Assembly (NCBI RefSeq): GCF_036924645.1
Contig: NZ_JAZHRX010000001.1
Coordinates: 5,173,501-5,237,500, forward strand
DNA from: Bradyrhizobium sp. AZCC 2176
GTDB lineage: Bacteria > Pseudomonadota > Alphaproteobacteria > Rhizobiales > Xanthobacteraceae
DNA: 64,000 nt
Direction: 5' to 3'
Under the pieces are notes generated by a model. It saw only the letters and a program-made list of their open reading frames with translations. It ran no database searches and was not told the DNA's origin. Position numbers and translations under genes: made by a program. Every line of letters begins with the position of its first letter. The stretch's first letter is position 1. Below are positions 51,655-59,980 of this stretch, piece by piece.

Positions 51655-54600
51655 ATGATGAGGCTGATTATTGGTTCGAGTCTGCGCTTTCGTTATCTCG
51701 TCCTCGCCCTTGGAGTGGTGCTGACCTGGTTTGGCCTCGCACGACTGCGGGACGTACCCGTGGACGTATTCCCGGAATTCGCGCCACCCCGGGTCGAGAT
51801 CCAGACCATCTGTCTTGGGCTTTCATCCGCCGAAGTTGAGCAACTCGTCACGGTGCCGCTGGAAAACGCGCTGAACGGCGTCCCGGACATTGACGTGATG
51901 CGTTCGAAGTCGGTGGCGCAATTGTCGTCGATCCTGTTGATCTTCAAGACGGGCGTCGACGGGATCAGCGCGCGGCAACTGGTCAGCGAGCGAATGGCGC
52001 TCGCGACGAAGAGCCTGCCGACATGGGCGGCGCCGCCGTTCATGATGCCGCCATTGTCCTCCACCAGCCGGATCATGAAGGTCGGCATTACTTCCAAGGA
52101 GAAGTCCGTGATGGACTTGTCGATGCTCTCCTATTGGACGATCCGGCAACGGCTGCTCGGAGTTCCCGGCGTTGCGAACATCGCGATCTGGGGAGAGCAG
52201 CTCAAGATGCTTCAGGTCATGGTTGATCCGAAGCGTCTGGCCGAGGTGGACGTTACACTCGACCAGGTGCAGGAGGCGGTTTCCGACGCCCTCGACGTTG
52301 GTCTGCTGCGCTATGCCCGCGGCGCGCATATCGGTACCGGGGGCTTCGTCGAAACACCCAATCAGCGCTTTCAGCTTCGCTTCGTCGGCGGCGGCGTCAC
52401 ACCTGAGACGCTCGCCAAGGTGCCGGTGACCAGACCGGCCGGGAAACCGCCGCTGTTGCTGAGCGACGTGGCCAGTCTGGTCTATGCGCCGCAGGGCATG
52501 ATCGGCGATGCCGTCATCAACGACGGCCCGGGCCTCATGCTCATTGTCGAAAAGTTTCCCTGGGGCAACACGCTCGCCGTCACCCGTGGGGTGGAGGACG
52601 CGCTGGAGCGAATGAAGCCTGGCCTTCCAGGGGTCGAGATTGACACGACAATCTTCCGGCCGGCGACTTTTGTCGAGGACTCGATCCACAACCTGTCCTG
52701 GGCACTGCTGCTGAGCTGCCTGCTGGTCACAGGAATCATACTCCTCTTCCTTTACGAGTGGCGTACTGCGATCGTCTGCATCATTGCTATCCCGCTTTCG
52801 CTGCTGGCGGCCGGCCTCGTTCTGTTCATGTCCGGCGCCACGGTCAACACCATGACCTTGGCCGGCTTCGTCATCGCGTTGGGGGTTGTCGTCGACGACG
52901 CGATCCTCGACGTCGAGAACATCATGCGGCGACTTCGTCTTGCGCGGCGCGCAGGAGACACGCGAAGCACGGCGCGCATCATTCTGGACGCTTCACTCGA
53001 GGTGCGGGCGCCGATCGTCTACGCGACCCTCATCGTGGTCACGGCGGTCGTGCCGGTCTTGTTCATGCAGGGCCTGACCGGATCCTTCTTCAAGCCACTG
53101 ATTGCCGCCTACGTGCTCGCGATTGCGGCCTCGCTCGTTGCGGCGATGACGGTGACGCCGGCGCTCTGCCTGATCCTGCTGCGTGGCGCGCGACTCGAAG
53201 GGCGTGAATCACCTGTCATCGTCTGGCTGCTGCGCCATTATGCGCCCTTGCTGGAACGCGTCACCCGGGCTCCACGCATGGCCTATATCGCTGTCGGAAT
53301 AGTGATGCTCTCGGGGATCGGTGTTTGGCCGCTGCTCGGCCACTCGCTGCTGCCTTCGTTCAAGGAGCGCGACTTCCTGATGCACTGGGTTACCACCCCC
53401 GACGCGTCGCTGCCCGAGATGCTGCGCATCACGACCCGCGCGAGCAAGGAACTGCGCGCCATTCCGGGCGTACGAAACTTCGGCGCCCATATAGGCCAGG
53501 CCTTCGCCGCTGACGAAGTCGTCGGCGTCAATTTCGGGGAGAACTGGATCAGCATCAGCAAGGACGCCGACTACGACAAGACGCATGCCAGGATCGAGGA
53601 AATGGTGGAGGGCTATCCCGGCCTCTACCGCGACGTGCAGACCTATCTGAAGGAACGGATGCGCGAGGTCCTGACCGGCGCAGGAGAGGCGATCGTCGTC
53701 CGCATCTTCGGCCCGGATCTTGAGGTTCTGAGGGACAAGGCAGAGGAGGTCCGCACGGCGCTCGCGGACGTTCCGGACCTCGTCAACCTGCATAAGGAGT
53801 TGATGGTCGAAGTACCGCACATTCAGGTGACGGTGAAGCTGGAGGAGGCGCAACGCTACGGTTTGAAGCCGGGTGATGTCCGGCGTGCCTCCGCATCACT
53901 GATGGCTGGAACCGAGGTCGGCGATATTTTTATCGGCGGGCGCACTTACGACGTGCAGGTGTGGACCTCGCCGGATGCCCGCCACAGCGTCGACTCGGTC
54001 CGCGAGATGCTGATCGACACTCCGACCGGGCAGCGCGTCAAGCTGGCGGAAGTAGCCGACATCAGCATTCGGCCGACGCCAAACGTCGTCAAGCGTGAGG
54101 CGAGCTCCCGTCGGATCGACGTGCAGGCGAATGTCAAAGGACGCGATCTCGGCGCGGTCGCCACGGACGTGCAGTCGCGTTTGGACAAGCTTGCGTTTCC
54201 GCTCGGATACTACGCCGTGTTGCAAGGCGAATATCAGGAACTAAGCGCCGCGCGCAGGCGACTCGAACTGTTCTCCGTCCTCGCGCTCGCTGTCATCTTC
54301 GTCCTTCTGCAACAGTCTTTTGAAAGCTGGCGGCTGGCAGCGCTCAGCTTCGTGACCCTTCCTTCGGCGCTGGTCGGCGGCGTGCTGGCGGCGTGGCTGG
54401 CGGGAGGCGTGATTTCCCTTGGCTCGCTGGTTGGTTTCCTGACGGTGCTTGGCATCGCCGCCCGCAACGGGATCATCATGATCAATCACTTCCAGCATCT
54501 GGAACGCCATGAGGGAGAGGTTTTCGGCATGAAGCTCGTGCTTCGCGGCGCGAGCGAGCGGTTACGGCCGATCCTGATGACGACCGGCGCTGCCGGGCTC

Positions 54601-54810
54601 GCGATCCTGCCACTGATCATTTTCGGCGACCTGCCGGGCCACGAGATCGAATACCCGATGGCGGTCGTCATTCTGGGCGGCCTCGTGACATCGACGCTGC
54701 TCAACCTGTTCATCTTGCCTGCATTTTATCTGCGTTTCGGCCGCGGCACCGGTTCGTCGACGGATCGTGTGGCCGTTCCGGGAGCGGCACAGCTATCCGG
54801 GAGCGTGTGA
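51655..54810 (+). CDS. RND efflux pump inner-membrane subunit, CzcA/CusA-like (second of two)
   Basis: A 1051-residue RND protein paralogous to the first pump. It opens [20 protein letters not shown], with [20 protein letters not shown] and helix-4 motif [13 protein letters not shown], so Asp414 is retained where the first pump has His. The second periplasmic loop and [24 protein letters not shown] segments align along the whole length with the first pump. ATG 51655 is preceded by GGGGGG, as in the first pump gene. Two different protomers encoded together could form a hetero-trimer like MdtBC, which the sequence does not prove. Confidence 0.88.
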   Translation: MMRLIIGSSLRFRYLVLALGVVLTWFGLARLRDVPVDVFPEFAPPRVEIQTICLGLSSAEVEQLVTVPLENALNGVPDIDVMRSKSVAQLSSILLIFKTGVDGISARQLVSERMALATKSLPTWAAPPFMMPPLSSTSRIMKVGITSKEKSVMDLSMLSYWTIRQRLLGVPGVANIAIWGEQLKMLQVMVDPKRLAEVDVTLDQVQEAVSDALDVGLLRYARGAHIGTGGFVETPNQRFQLRFVGGGVTPETLAKVPVTRPAGKPPLLLSDVASLVYAPQGMIGDAVINDGPGLMLIVEKFPWGNTLAVTRGVEDALERMKPGLPGVEIDTTIFRPATFVEDSIHNLSWALLLSCLLVTGIILLFLYEWRTAIVCIIAIPLSLLAAGLVLFMSGATVNTMTLAGFVIALGVVVDDAILDVENIMRRLRLARRAGDTRSTARIILDASLEVRAPIVYATLIVVTAVVPVLFMQGLTGSFFKPLIAAYVLAIAASLVAAMTVTPALCLILLRGARLEGRESPVIVWLLRHYAPLLERVTRAPRMAYIAVGIVMLSGIGVWPLLGHSLLPSFKERDFLMHWVTTPDASLPEMLRITTRASKELRAIPGVRNFGAHIGQAFAADEVVGVNFGENWISISKDADYDKTHARIEEMVEGYPGLYRDVQTYLKERMREVLTGAGEAIVVRIFGPDLEVLRDKAEEVRTALADVPDLVNLHKELMVEVPHIQVTVKLEEAQRYGLKPGDVRRASASLMAGTEVGDIFIGGRTYDVQVWTSPDARHSVDSVREMLIDTPTGQRVKLAEVADISIRPTPNVVKREASSRRIDVQANVKGRDLGAVATDVQSRLDKLAFPLGYYAVLQGEYQELSAARRRLELFSVLALAVIFVLLQQSFESWRLAALSFVTLPSALVGGVLAAWLAGGVISLGSLVGFLTVLGIAARNGIIMINHFQHLERHEGEVFGMKLVLRGASERLRPILMTTGAAGLAILPLIIFGDLPGHEIEYPMAVVILGGLVTSTLLNLFILPAFYLRFGRGTGSSTDRVAVPGAAQLSGSV

Positions 54811-54811
54811 C

Positions 54812-55513
54812 ATGAAGACCGTACATCGCCACAACGGTTGGATTGTTGCCGCTGCTGCGGCTCTGTCCGCACTTGCGTGTCCGATCACAGCAGCCACGGC
54901 CGAGGATGGTCGCTTTGAAAAGCTCTCCGTATATCTCGAACGCAATGTACAGGATCATGATGCCGAGATCCGGTTCGAGGCCACCGGCGCGGAGGATGGG
55001 CTGGCCGCGTTGAAGGTGATGGCGCCGGGCGAGCGCACGGTGATCGACCTCAGATCGCCGGACTCGAAGCTGGGAATTCGCAGTCTCACGCTCGAATCGC
55101 CCGAGCCCGATGATGACAAGATCGTGCGGGCGGATTTCCCGGCGGGCGCATATCGTTTCGAGGGAACGACGACCAAGGGGGCGAGCCTGCGCGGTGAGGC
55201 GCGGTTGAGTCACGTGTTCCCGAAACCCGCCGCGTTCGAATATCCGCGGCCTGATCAGAAAGACGTGCCCGCCACCGCGCTGACGCTGCGCTGGTCTGTG
55301 CCGGAGGGGATCGAGGGCTGCACAGTCGTGATCGAGCAAACCGGCTCGGCCTACGAAATCCGGGCGCTTCTGCCGGGCTCAGCAAGATCCTTCACGGTAC
55401 CTGAAGGGTTCCTGCGCGCCGGCAAGGCCTACAAATTCGCGATCGGGACTGTCGCAAAGGACGGCAACCGGTCGTTCATCGAAGCCGGCTTCACCACGGC
55501 GAGGGCGCGATGA
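54812..55513 (+). CDS. Secreted hypothetical protein of the RND operon
   Basis: A 233-residue protein with a Sec signal (WIVAAAAALSALACPITAAT). The mature part is beta-rich and Pro/Asp-containing (FEATGAEDGLAALKVMAPGE, ALTLRWSVPEGIEGCTVVIE), reminiscent of two Ig- or fibronectin-III-like beta-sandwich domains. Its ATG follows the RND stop by one base, so it is co-translated. I do not recognise a family. Periplasmic partner or sensor of the pump is possible. Confidence 0.75.
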   Translation: MKTVHRHNGWIVAAAAALSALACPITAATAEDGRFEKLSVYLERNVQDHDAEIRFEATGAEDGLAALKVMAPGERTVIDLRSPDSKLGIRSLTLESPEPDDDKIVRADFPAGAYRFEGTTTKGASLRGEARLSHVFPKPAAFEYPRPDQKDVPATALTLRWSVPEGIEGCTVVIEQTGSAYEIRALLPGSARSFTVPEGFLRAGKAYKFAIGTVAKDGNRSFIEAGFTTARAR

Positions 55514-55625
55514 TCCAGCCCGCTCGCGAAATGGCAGATCGGCCCAACGGCCACATCGGGCTGAAAACTTCCGCAACCTTGGGCGATAGTTGGCCGGACC
55601 GCCGCCCGCAACTGGAGGCATTCAC

Positions 55626-56726
55626 ATGTTCGACAAGCAGGGTTTGGAGCGACAGATGAAGACGGCGAGCGAGCAATCTGGCCGGCTGGCCAGGTGGCGT
55701 GCCGCGTTCATGGCGGGCACCGTTCTGATGACGGCCGGGTTCGTGGTCTCTGGCGGCGCGGTCGCGGGCGATATCAAAGACGAACCGCGCTTTAAGAGCG
55801 GCAAGGATTACTCGTCGCTGAAGGACTGGAATCTGAAAGCCGAGAACATCGTCCCGCACGGGGTCAACCCGCTCTATTACCCGATCGTGCCGGGCCACAA
55901 GCACGTGCATGAGCGGCCCGATCACCCGGACGGAAAATATCGCAAGGAGACCGTGGTCCTCGATAGCACCGAGGATTTCGACCTTCCCGGTATCGGCAAA
56001 TTCAAGACGGCGGTTGTGCAGGAAGAAGAATACATGGATGGCGTCCTGACACAGCGCGCGCTCAACTGGTTCGCCGTCGATAAGACCACCAACAGCGTCT
56101 ATGCCTTCGGCGAGGTGAGTTGGGAAATCAACGAGGAAGGAAAACCGGTTTTTGAAGGCACATGGCGGGCGGGCGATCTCGACGGCGACGGCGTCGCCGA
56201 ACCGGGTCTGTTGATGCCCGGCACGTTCACGGTGGGCGGCCGCTATATATTCGACGGCGGCCAGAACCAGGCCTATGGCGGCGCCGAGAACATGGAAGCC
56301 GGCATCGAAATCACGGTTCCGGCGGGGACGTTCAAGAACTGCGTCCGGGTTCGCGAGCAGGGTCTAATCAACCTGAAAGACATCACCGACAAGATCTGGT
56401 GTCCGGTCGTTGGTGTTGTGCTTGACACTTCCGACGGCAAACTCGTCGCTTCCGCCGCGCTGCCGAAGGACAATCCGGCCTCGGACGTTTCAAGCATCGG
56501 GAAGCTGCGCGACAAGCCGCTGAAGTATACGCCGCCCGTGGCGAAGGTCTCGGGAGACCAGGCGACGAAGATCGCGCTCGCGGAGATCCCCGGCAAGGCT
56601 ACGTCCGTGAAGATCGAGCGGAAGAAAGGCAAGAATGTCTACGTGGTTGAGATCCAGACGCCGAAGGATGGCGAGAAAGACGTCTTCGTCGACATCGAGT
56701 CCGGAAAGATCGTCGGAACGGACTGA
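55626..56726 (+). CDS. Secreted protein with C-terminal PepSY domain
   Basis: A 366-residue exported protein. A signal anchor (WRAAFMAGTVLMTAGFVVSG, about residues 26-45) precedes a long unique region with GLLMPGTFTVGGRYIFDGGQ and AGIEITVPAGTFKNCVRVRE. The last about 65 residues form a PepSY domain (KVSGDQATKIALAEIPGKAT, KNVYVVEIQTPKDGEKDVFV). PepSY domains often inhibit or modulate proteases or bind peptides. ATG 55626 has GGAGG upstream. A similar PepSY domain is encoded alone at 56863, so the two probably arose by duplication. The unique region is unknown to me. Confidence 0.8.
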   Translation: MFDKQGLERQMKTASEQSGRLARWRAAFMAGTVLMTAGFVVSGGAVAGDIKDEPRFKSGKDYSSLKDWNLKAENIVPHGVNPLYYPIVPGHKHVHERPDHPDGKYRKETVVLDSTEDFDLPGIGKFKTAVVQEEEYMDGVLTQRALNWFAVDKTTNSVYAFGEVSWEINEEGKPVFEGTWRAGDLDGDGVAEPGLLMPGTFTVGGRYIFDGGQNQAYGGAENMEAGIEITVPAGTFKNCVRVREQGLINLKDITDKIWCPVVGVVLDTSDGKLVASAALPKDNPASDVSSIGKLRDKPLKYTPPVAKVSGDQATKIALAEIPGKATSVKIERKKGKNVYVVEIQTPKDGEKDVFVDIESGKIVGTD

Positions 56727-56740
56727 TGTGAACGGTGCGA

Positions 56741-56811
56741 GCGCCCTGATCCACGATTTTCGTCGCACGGGTTTCTCCTCCCACGGGTGACGAAATCGTG
56801 GATCACGGGCG
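56741..56811. repeat. Large inverted repeat (REP-like hairpin) between PepSY genes
   Basis: The left arm 56741-56764 (from GCGCCCTGATCCACG to TTTTCGTC) pairs with the right arm 56789-56811 (from GACGAAATCG to GATCACGGGCG) over more than 20 bases, with one bulged A and one mismatch. The loop is 24 bases and C-rich. It starts 15 bases after the PepSY gene stop. The size and form resemble the dispersed palindromic elements common in Rhizobiales; it could also stabilise mRNA. No second copy was found in this window. Confidence 0.6.
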
Positions 56812-56862
56812 ATCCCTCCGTGTTCCGTGCCGGCGTAGCGATTGAACGGGAAGGATACCGCC

Positions 56863-57162
56863 ATGAAGAGGACGATCCACTGGGGCCTGCTCGCCAGTCT
56901 TCTTCTTGTTGCGCCAGCCGTGGCCGTCGTGCAGGCCCAGCAACCGGGCCCTTCGAAAGAGCGTGCGCCGCCTGCGGCAAAGATCACGGAAGAACAGGCG
57001 AAGAAGATTGCGCTTGAGCGCATCCCCGGCAAAGTCACCGACGTGGCGATCGAGAAAAAGGGCGGCAAGAATGTCTACGTGATCGAGATCCAATCACCGG
57101 AGCAGGGCGAGAAGGACGTCTTCGTCGACATCGAAACCGGAAAGATTATTGGGACGGACTGA
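56863..57162 (+). CDS. Small secreted PepSY protein
   Basis: A 99-residue protein consisting of a Sec signal (WGLLASLLLVAPAVAVVQAQ) and one PepSY domain (KITEEQAKKIALERIPGKVT, KNVYVIEIQSPEQGEKDVFV, ending GKIIGTD). It is about 70 percent identical by eye to the C-terminal domain of the upstream protein. ATG 56863 has AAGGA upstream; the open frame from 56842 adds seven residues and lacks one. Periplasmic; role unknown. Confidence 0.82.
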   Translation: MKRTIHWGLLASLLLVAPAVAVVQAQQPGPSKERAPPAAKITEEQAKKIALERIPGKVTDVAIEKKGGKNVYVIEIQSPEQGEKDVFVDIETGKIIGTD

Positions 57163-57207
57163 CATATACCGGCTGCATACGAGGTTCGTATTGGAAAGGA
57201 TACCGCT

Positions 57208-58083
57208 ATGAGAAGGGCAATTTGCACGGGCCTGTTCGCCGTCCTGCTCGCGCCGGCGATGGCGGCGGCGCAGGCACAGGCGCCGAAGGGTCTTGGTACT
57301 GAAGAGTTCGGTATGTCGCCACGCGAGCTGGTTCAGGCGATCGAGAAGACCGAGGAACTGATCGCGCGCTGCATGCGCGAACAAGGCTTCCAGTACGTGG
57401 CGGCCGACCACAACACGGTGCGGGCGGGCATGGCGGCGGACAAAAAGCTTCCGGGCCTCAGTGAGGAGGAGTTCGTCAGCCGTTATGGCTTTGGCGTATC
57501 TACCTTCTATACCGGTTTGCCGCCTCAGCTCGCCACCGGCTACAGTCCCGCCCGCGTCGGCCTCGGCGAACGCAATGTGCAAATTTTCCGCAAGCTTTCC
57601 CCCGCGGATCAGGTCGCTTACAATCGCGCGTTGTTGGGGGACGACGTGAGTAGCACCTTCGCGGTTGCTTTAGAGATCGAGGATTTGTCGCGGACCGGCG
57701 GTTGCACACGCAAGGCCCTCACTGAAACATTCAAACCGGATCAGTTGAAGGCCAGCCACTACAATCCTCAGGACGCGCTCATCAACAAGGACCCGCGGAT
57801 GAAGGCCGCCCTTGGGTTCTGGCAGCGGGAGATGAAGAAGGCCGGCTTCGAATACGGCCACCCGGACGAAATCGAACCCGACCTGCGGAACCGGCTCAGC
57901 ACGCTGACCGAGGGCGGCAAGCTGTTGGCGACCAAGATGTCGCCGGACCAGAAAGCCGCTCTGCGGAAACTGCAGGATTACGAGCGCCTGGTCGCGGCCA
58001 GGAGCTTCAAAATGCAGGAGGAGGTACTGACGCCAGTCGAGGAGAAGATCCAGGAGGAGCTGTTCTCTCGGAAAGTGCAATAG
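57208..58083 (+). CDS. Secreted hypothetical protein, alpha-helical
   Basis: A 291-residue protein with a clear Sec signal (AICTGLFAVLLAPAMAAAQA). The mature part is hydrophilic and mostly helical, with ELVQAIEKTEELIARCMREQ and a C-terminal KLQDYERLVAARSFKMQEEV. Two cysteines (in RCMREQ and GGCTRK) could form a disulfide. The ribosome binding site AAGGATACC is nearly the same as that of the PepSY gene 45 bases upstream. I do not recognise the family; similar exported proteins with a Cys-Met-x-x-x-Gly-Phe motif accompany peptidoglycan-binding adaptor/MacB genes in actinobacteria, which is only an analogy. Confidence 0.75.
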   Translation: MRRAICTGLFAVLLAPAMAAAQAQAPKGLGTEEFGMSPRELVQAIEKTEELIARCMREQGFQYVAADHNTVRAGMAADKKLPGLSEEEFVSRYGFGVSTFYTGLPPQLATGYSPARVGLGERNVQIFRKLSPADQVAYNRALLGDDVSSTFAVALEIEDLSRTGGCTRKALTETFKPDQLKASHYNPQDALINKDPRMKAALGFWQREMKKAGFEYGHPDEIEPDLRNRLSTLTEGGKLLATKMSPDQKAALRKLQDYERLVAARSFKMQEEVLTPVEEKIQEELFSRKVQ

Positions 58084-58231
58084 ACCAATTAGGATGTACA
58101 CTCCCGTACTTTCCCAGATCGGCGGCTATGAGTAATCTCATTTTCCTGGCAGCGCATCGCATGACGAAAGCGAACGCAACGCTTCCTGCGAAGATGGCCC
58201 GCACGCTGTCGATGGCGGGAGGGACTACGGC

Positions 58232-59980
58232 ATGGTCGCAAAGCGCGTAAACGTTCTCTGGGCTATCTTGGGCGCGGTTGGGGGCATGGCGCTTGGCGCC
58301 TGGTACATGGGCTCCAGGATCCAGTCGCCGGCGGAAATGGCGGCGCGCACCGCAGCGCCCGAGCCATCCGCGATCCTTGTGCCTGTGGAGTCGCGTGTAC
58401 TGAGTTCCGATGTGGTCACCCGCGGCACGGTCCGCTTCGGACTGCCGCAGCCGATTTCGATCGCGCCTTCGACGGTCAAGGGAGGCGTCGGGCTGATCTC
58501 GTCGCTGCCCCGACCCAATACGAACTTTGGAGAAGGCGAGGTGATTCTATCCGCATCCGGCCGTCCGGTCTTTGTCCTCAGCGGCGCGACACCGGCTTTT
58601 CGCGACATGGCGCCCGGAACCAGCGGTGGCGATGTCCGCCAGCTCGAAGAAGCCTTAGCTCGTCTTGGCTTCGATCCGGGCACAGTCGATGGCAATTACG
58701 ATCAGAGGACATCCGCCGCCGTCGAGCGCATGTATAAAAAGGCAGGTTGGGATCCTTACGCACCGACCCGCGAACAGCGCGCTGCCGTCGCGGCGCTCGA
58801 GCGAGAATGGTCGGATGCCGCGCGCGCCCAGCTTGCGGCCGAGGCCACGCGCGAAACAGCGGTGAAAGCGGTCGCCGCCGCGCGGGCGATCGCGGAGCAG
58901 AACGCTCGTCAGGCCGCGCTCGACAGCGCCGCGCGCGTTGGCGATAGCCGCCAGCTGGCAGACGCGCGGGCCGGAAAATCCCTCGCGCTTGAGACCGAAC
59001 GTGCGCGGGCCGCGCATTCCGCGACGGCGGCCAGTGCCGACGTCGCCACGCAGGTCTCCGATCGTGCCCTGATCGTTCTCGATCCGCGCCAGACCGAAAC
59101 GGCGCGCGCCGCGGCCGAGGCCAAGCTTAAAGTGGCGCGTGCCGCGCAGCGCAAGGCGAAGCTGGAAGCCGATCTGGCGATTCAGACCGCGGCGCGCGAG
59201 GCCGCGCTGGCCGAGGAACGCATCCGGGTCGCCGAGGGAGCCGTGAAGGCGGCCCGCCTCGAAGGCGAGCGCAGCGTACGCGCCGCGCTGGAACAGCAAG
59301 AGCTCGCTGAATTTGACGTCAAGGTCGCAAGCGAACGAGCACAGCGGCTGAACGCCGAACTCACGGCCGCGCGCGCGAAGCTTGGCGTGCAGGTGCCGGC
59401 GGACGAGGTCGTTTTCATCCCCTCGCTTCCGATCCGCGTCAACGAGGTGACCGCTGCAGTCGCTGCCAATGCTTCCGGGCCGGTCATGAGCGTGACGGAT
59501 AACCAGCTCAGCATCGACTCGCAACTGCCACTTGAAGCCGCGCCGCTGGTGAAGCCCGGGATGAAAGTTGCGATCGACGAGCAGGCGCTTGGGATCAAGG
59601 CGACCGGGATCGTCGAGACGGTGGCGACCACACCCGGCACGCGCGGCGTGGACGGCTACCACTTCTATCTCGGGGTCAAGGTGGAGACTACGCCTGTGCT
59701 CCTGGCGGGGTTTTCCGTCCGGCTGACAATTCCGATCGAAACGTCGAAGGGCGAGGTCACCGCGGTCCCGACCAGCGCGGTGTCGCTTGCCGCCGACGGA
59801 ACATCGCGCGTGCTGGTCGAACGCGGCGGCAAGCAGGAATACGTCACCGTGCAGCCGGGGCTTTCGACGGGCGGCTATGTCGAGGTCAACACCCCCGACG
59901 GACGATTGATCCCCGGCCAACTTGTGGTGGTCGGCTATAAGACAGCCGAGCCGACGGCACCGCCGGCCGCGGTCAAATGA
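58232..59980 (+). CDS. Periplasmic adaptor (HlyD-like) with peptidoglycan-binding domain
   Basis: A 582-residue membrane-anchored adaptor. After an N-terminal helix (VLWAILGAVGGMALGAWYMG) comes a beta region, then a PG_binding_1 domain (GTSGGDVRQLEEALARLGFD, about 130-175). A very long Ala/Arg/Glu-rich coiled coil (about 180-380) and a C-terminal adaptor barrel follow (VKPGMKVAIDEQALGIKATG, VPTSAVSLAADGTSRVLVER). The peptidoglycan-binding module suggests the adaptor is fixed to the cell wall. It overlaps the MacB-type gene by four bases, so the two work together. This adaptor form is better known from Gram-positive peptide exporters. Confidence 0.82.
   Translation: MVAKRVNVLWAILGAVGGMALGAWYMGSRIQSPAEMAARTAAPEPSAILVPVESRVLSSDVVTRGTVRFGLPQPISIAPSTVKGGVGLISSLPRPNTNFGEGEVILSASGRPVFVLSGATPAFRDMAPGTSGGDVRQLEEALARLGFDPGTVDGNYDQRTSAAVERMYKKAGWDPYAPTREQRAAVAALEREWSDAARAQLAAEATRETAVKAVAAARAIAEQNARQAALDSAARVGDSRQLADARAGKSLALETERARAAHSATAASADVATQVSDRALIVLDPRQTETARAAAEAKLKVARAAQRKAKLEADLAIQTAAREAALAEERIRVAEGAVKAARLEGERSVRAALEQQELAEFDVKVASERAQRLNAELTAARAKLGVQVPADEVVFIPSLPIRVNEVTAAVAANASGPVMSVTDNQLSIDSQLPLEAAPLVKPGMKVAIDEQALGIKATGIVETVATTPGTRGVDGYHFYLGVKVETTPVLLAGFSVRLTIPIETSKGEVTAVPTSAVSLAADGTSRVLVERGGKQEYVTVQPGLSTGGYVEVNTPDGRLIPGQLVVVGYKTAEPTAPPAAVK

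Noticed and set aside
58655..59920. A 421-codon open frame on the minus strand
   Set aside because: It lies exactly opposite the peptidoglycan-binding adaptor gene and has the Arg/Gly/His-rich composition of an antisense shadow; the plus-strand protein has clear domains.
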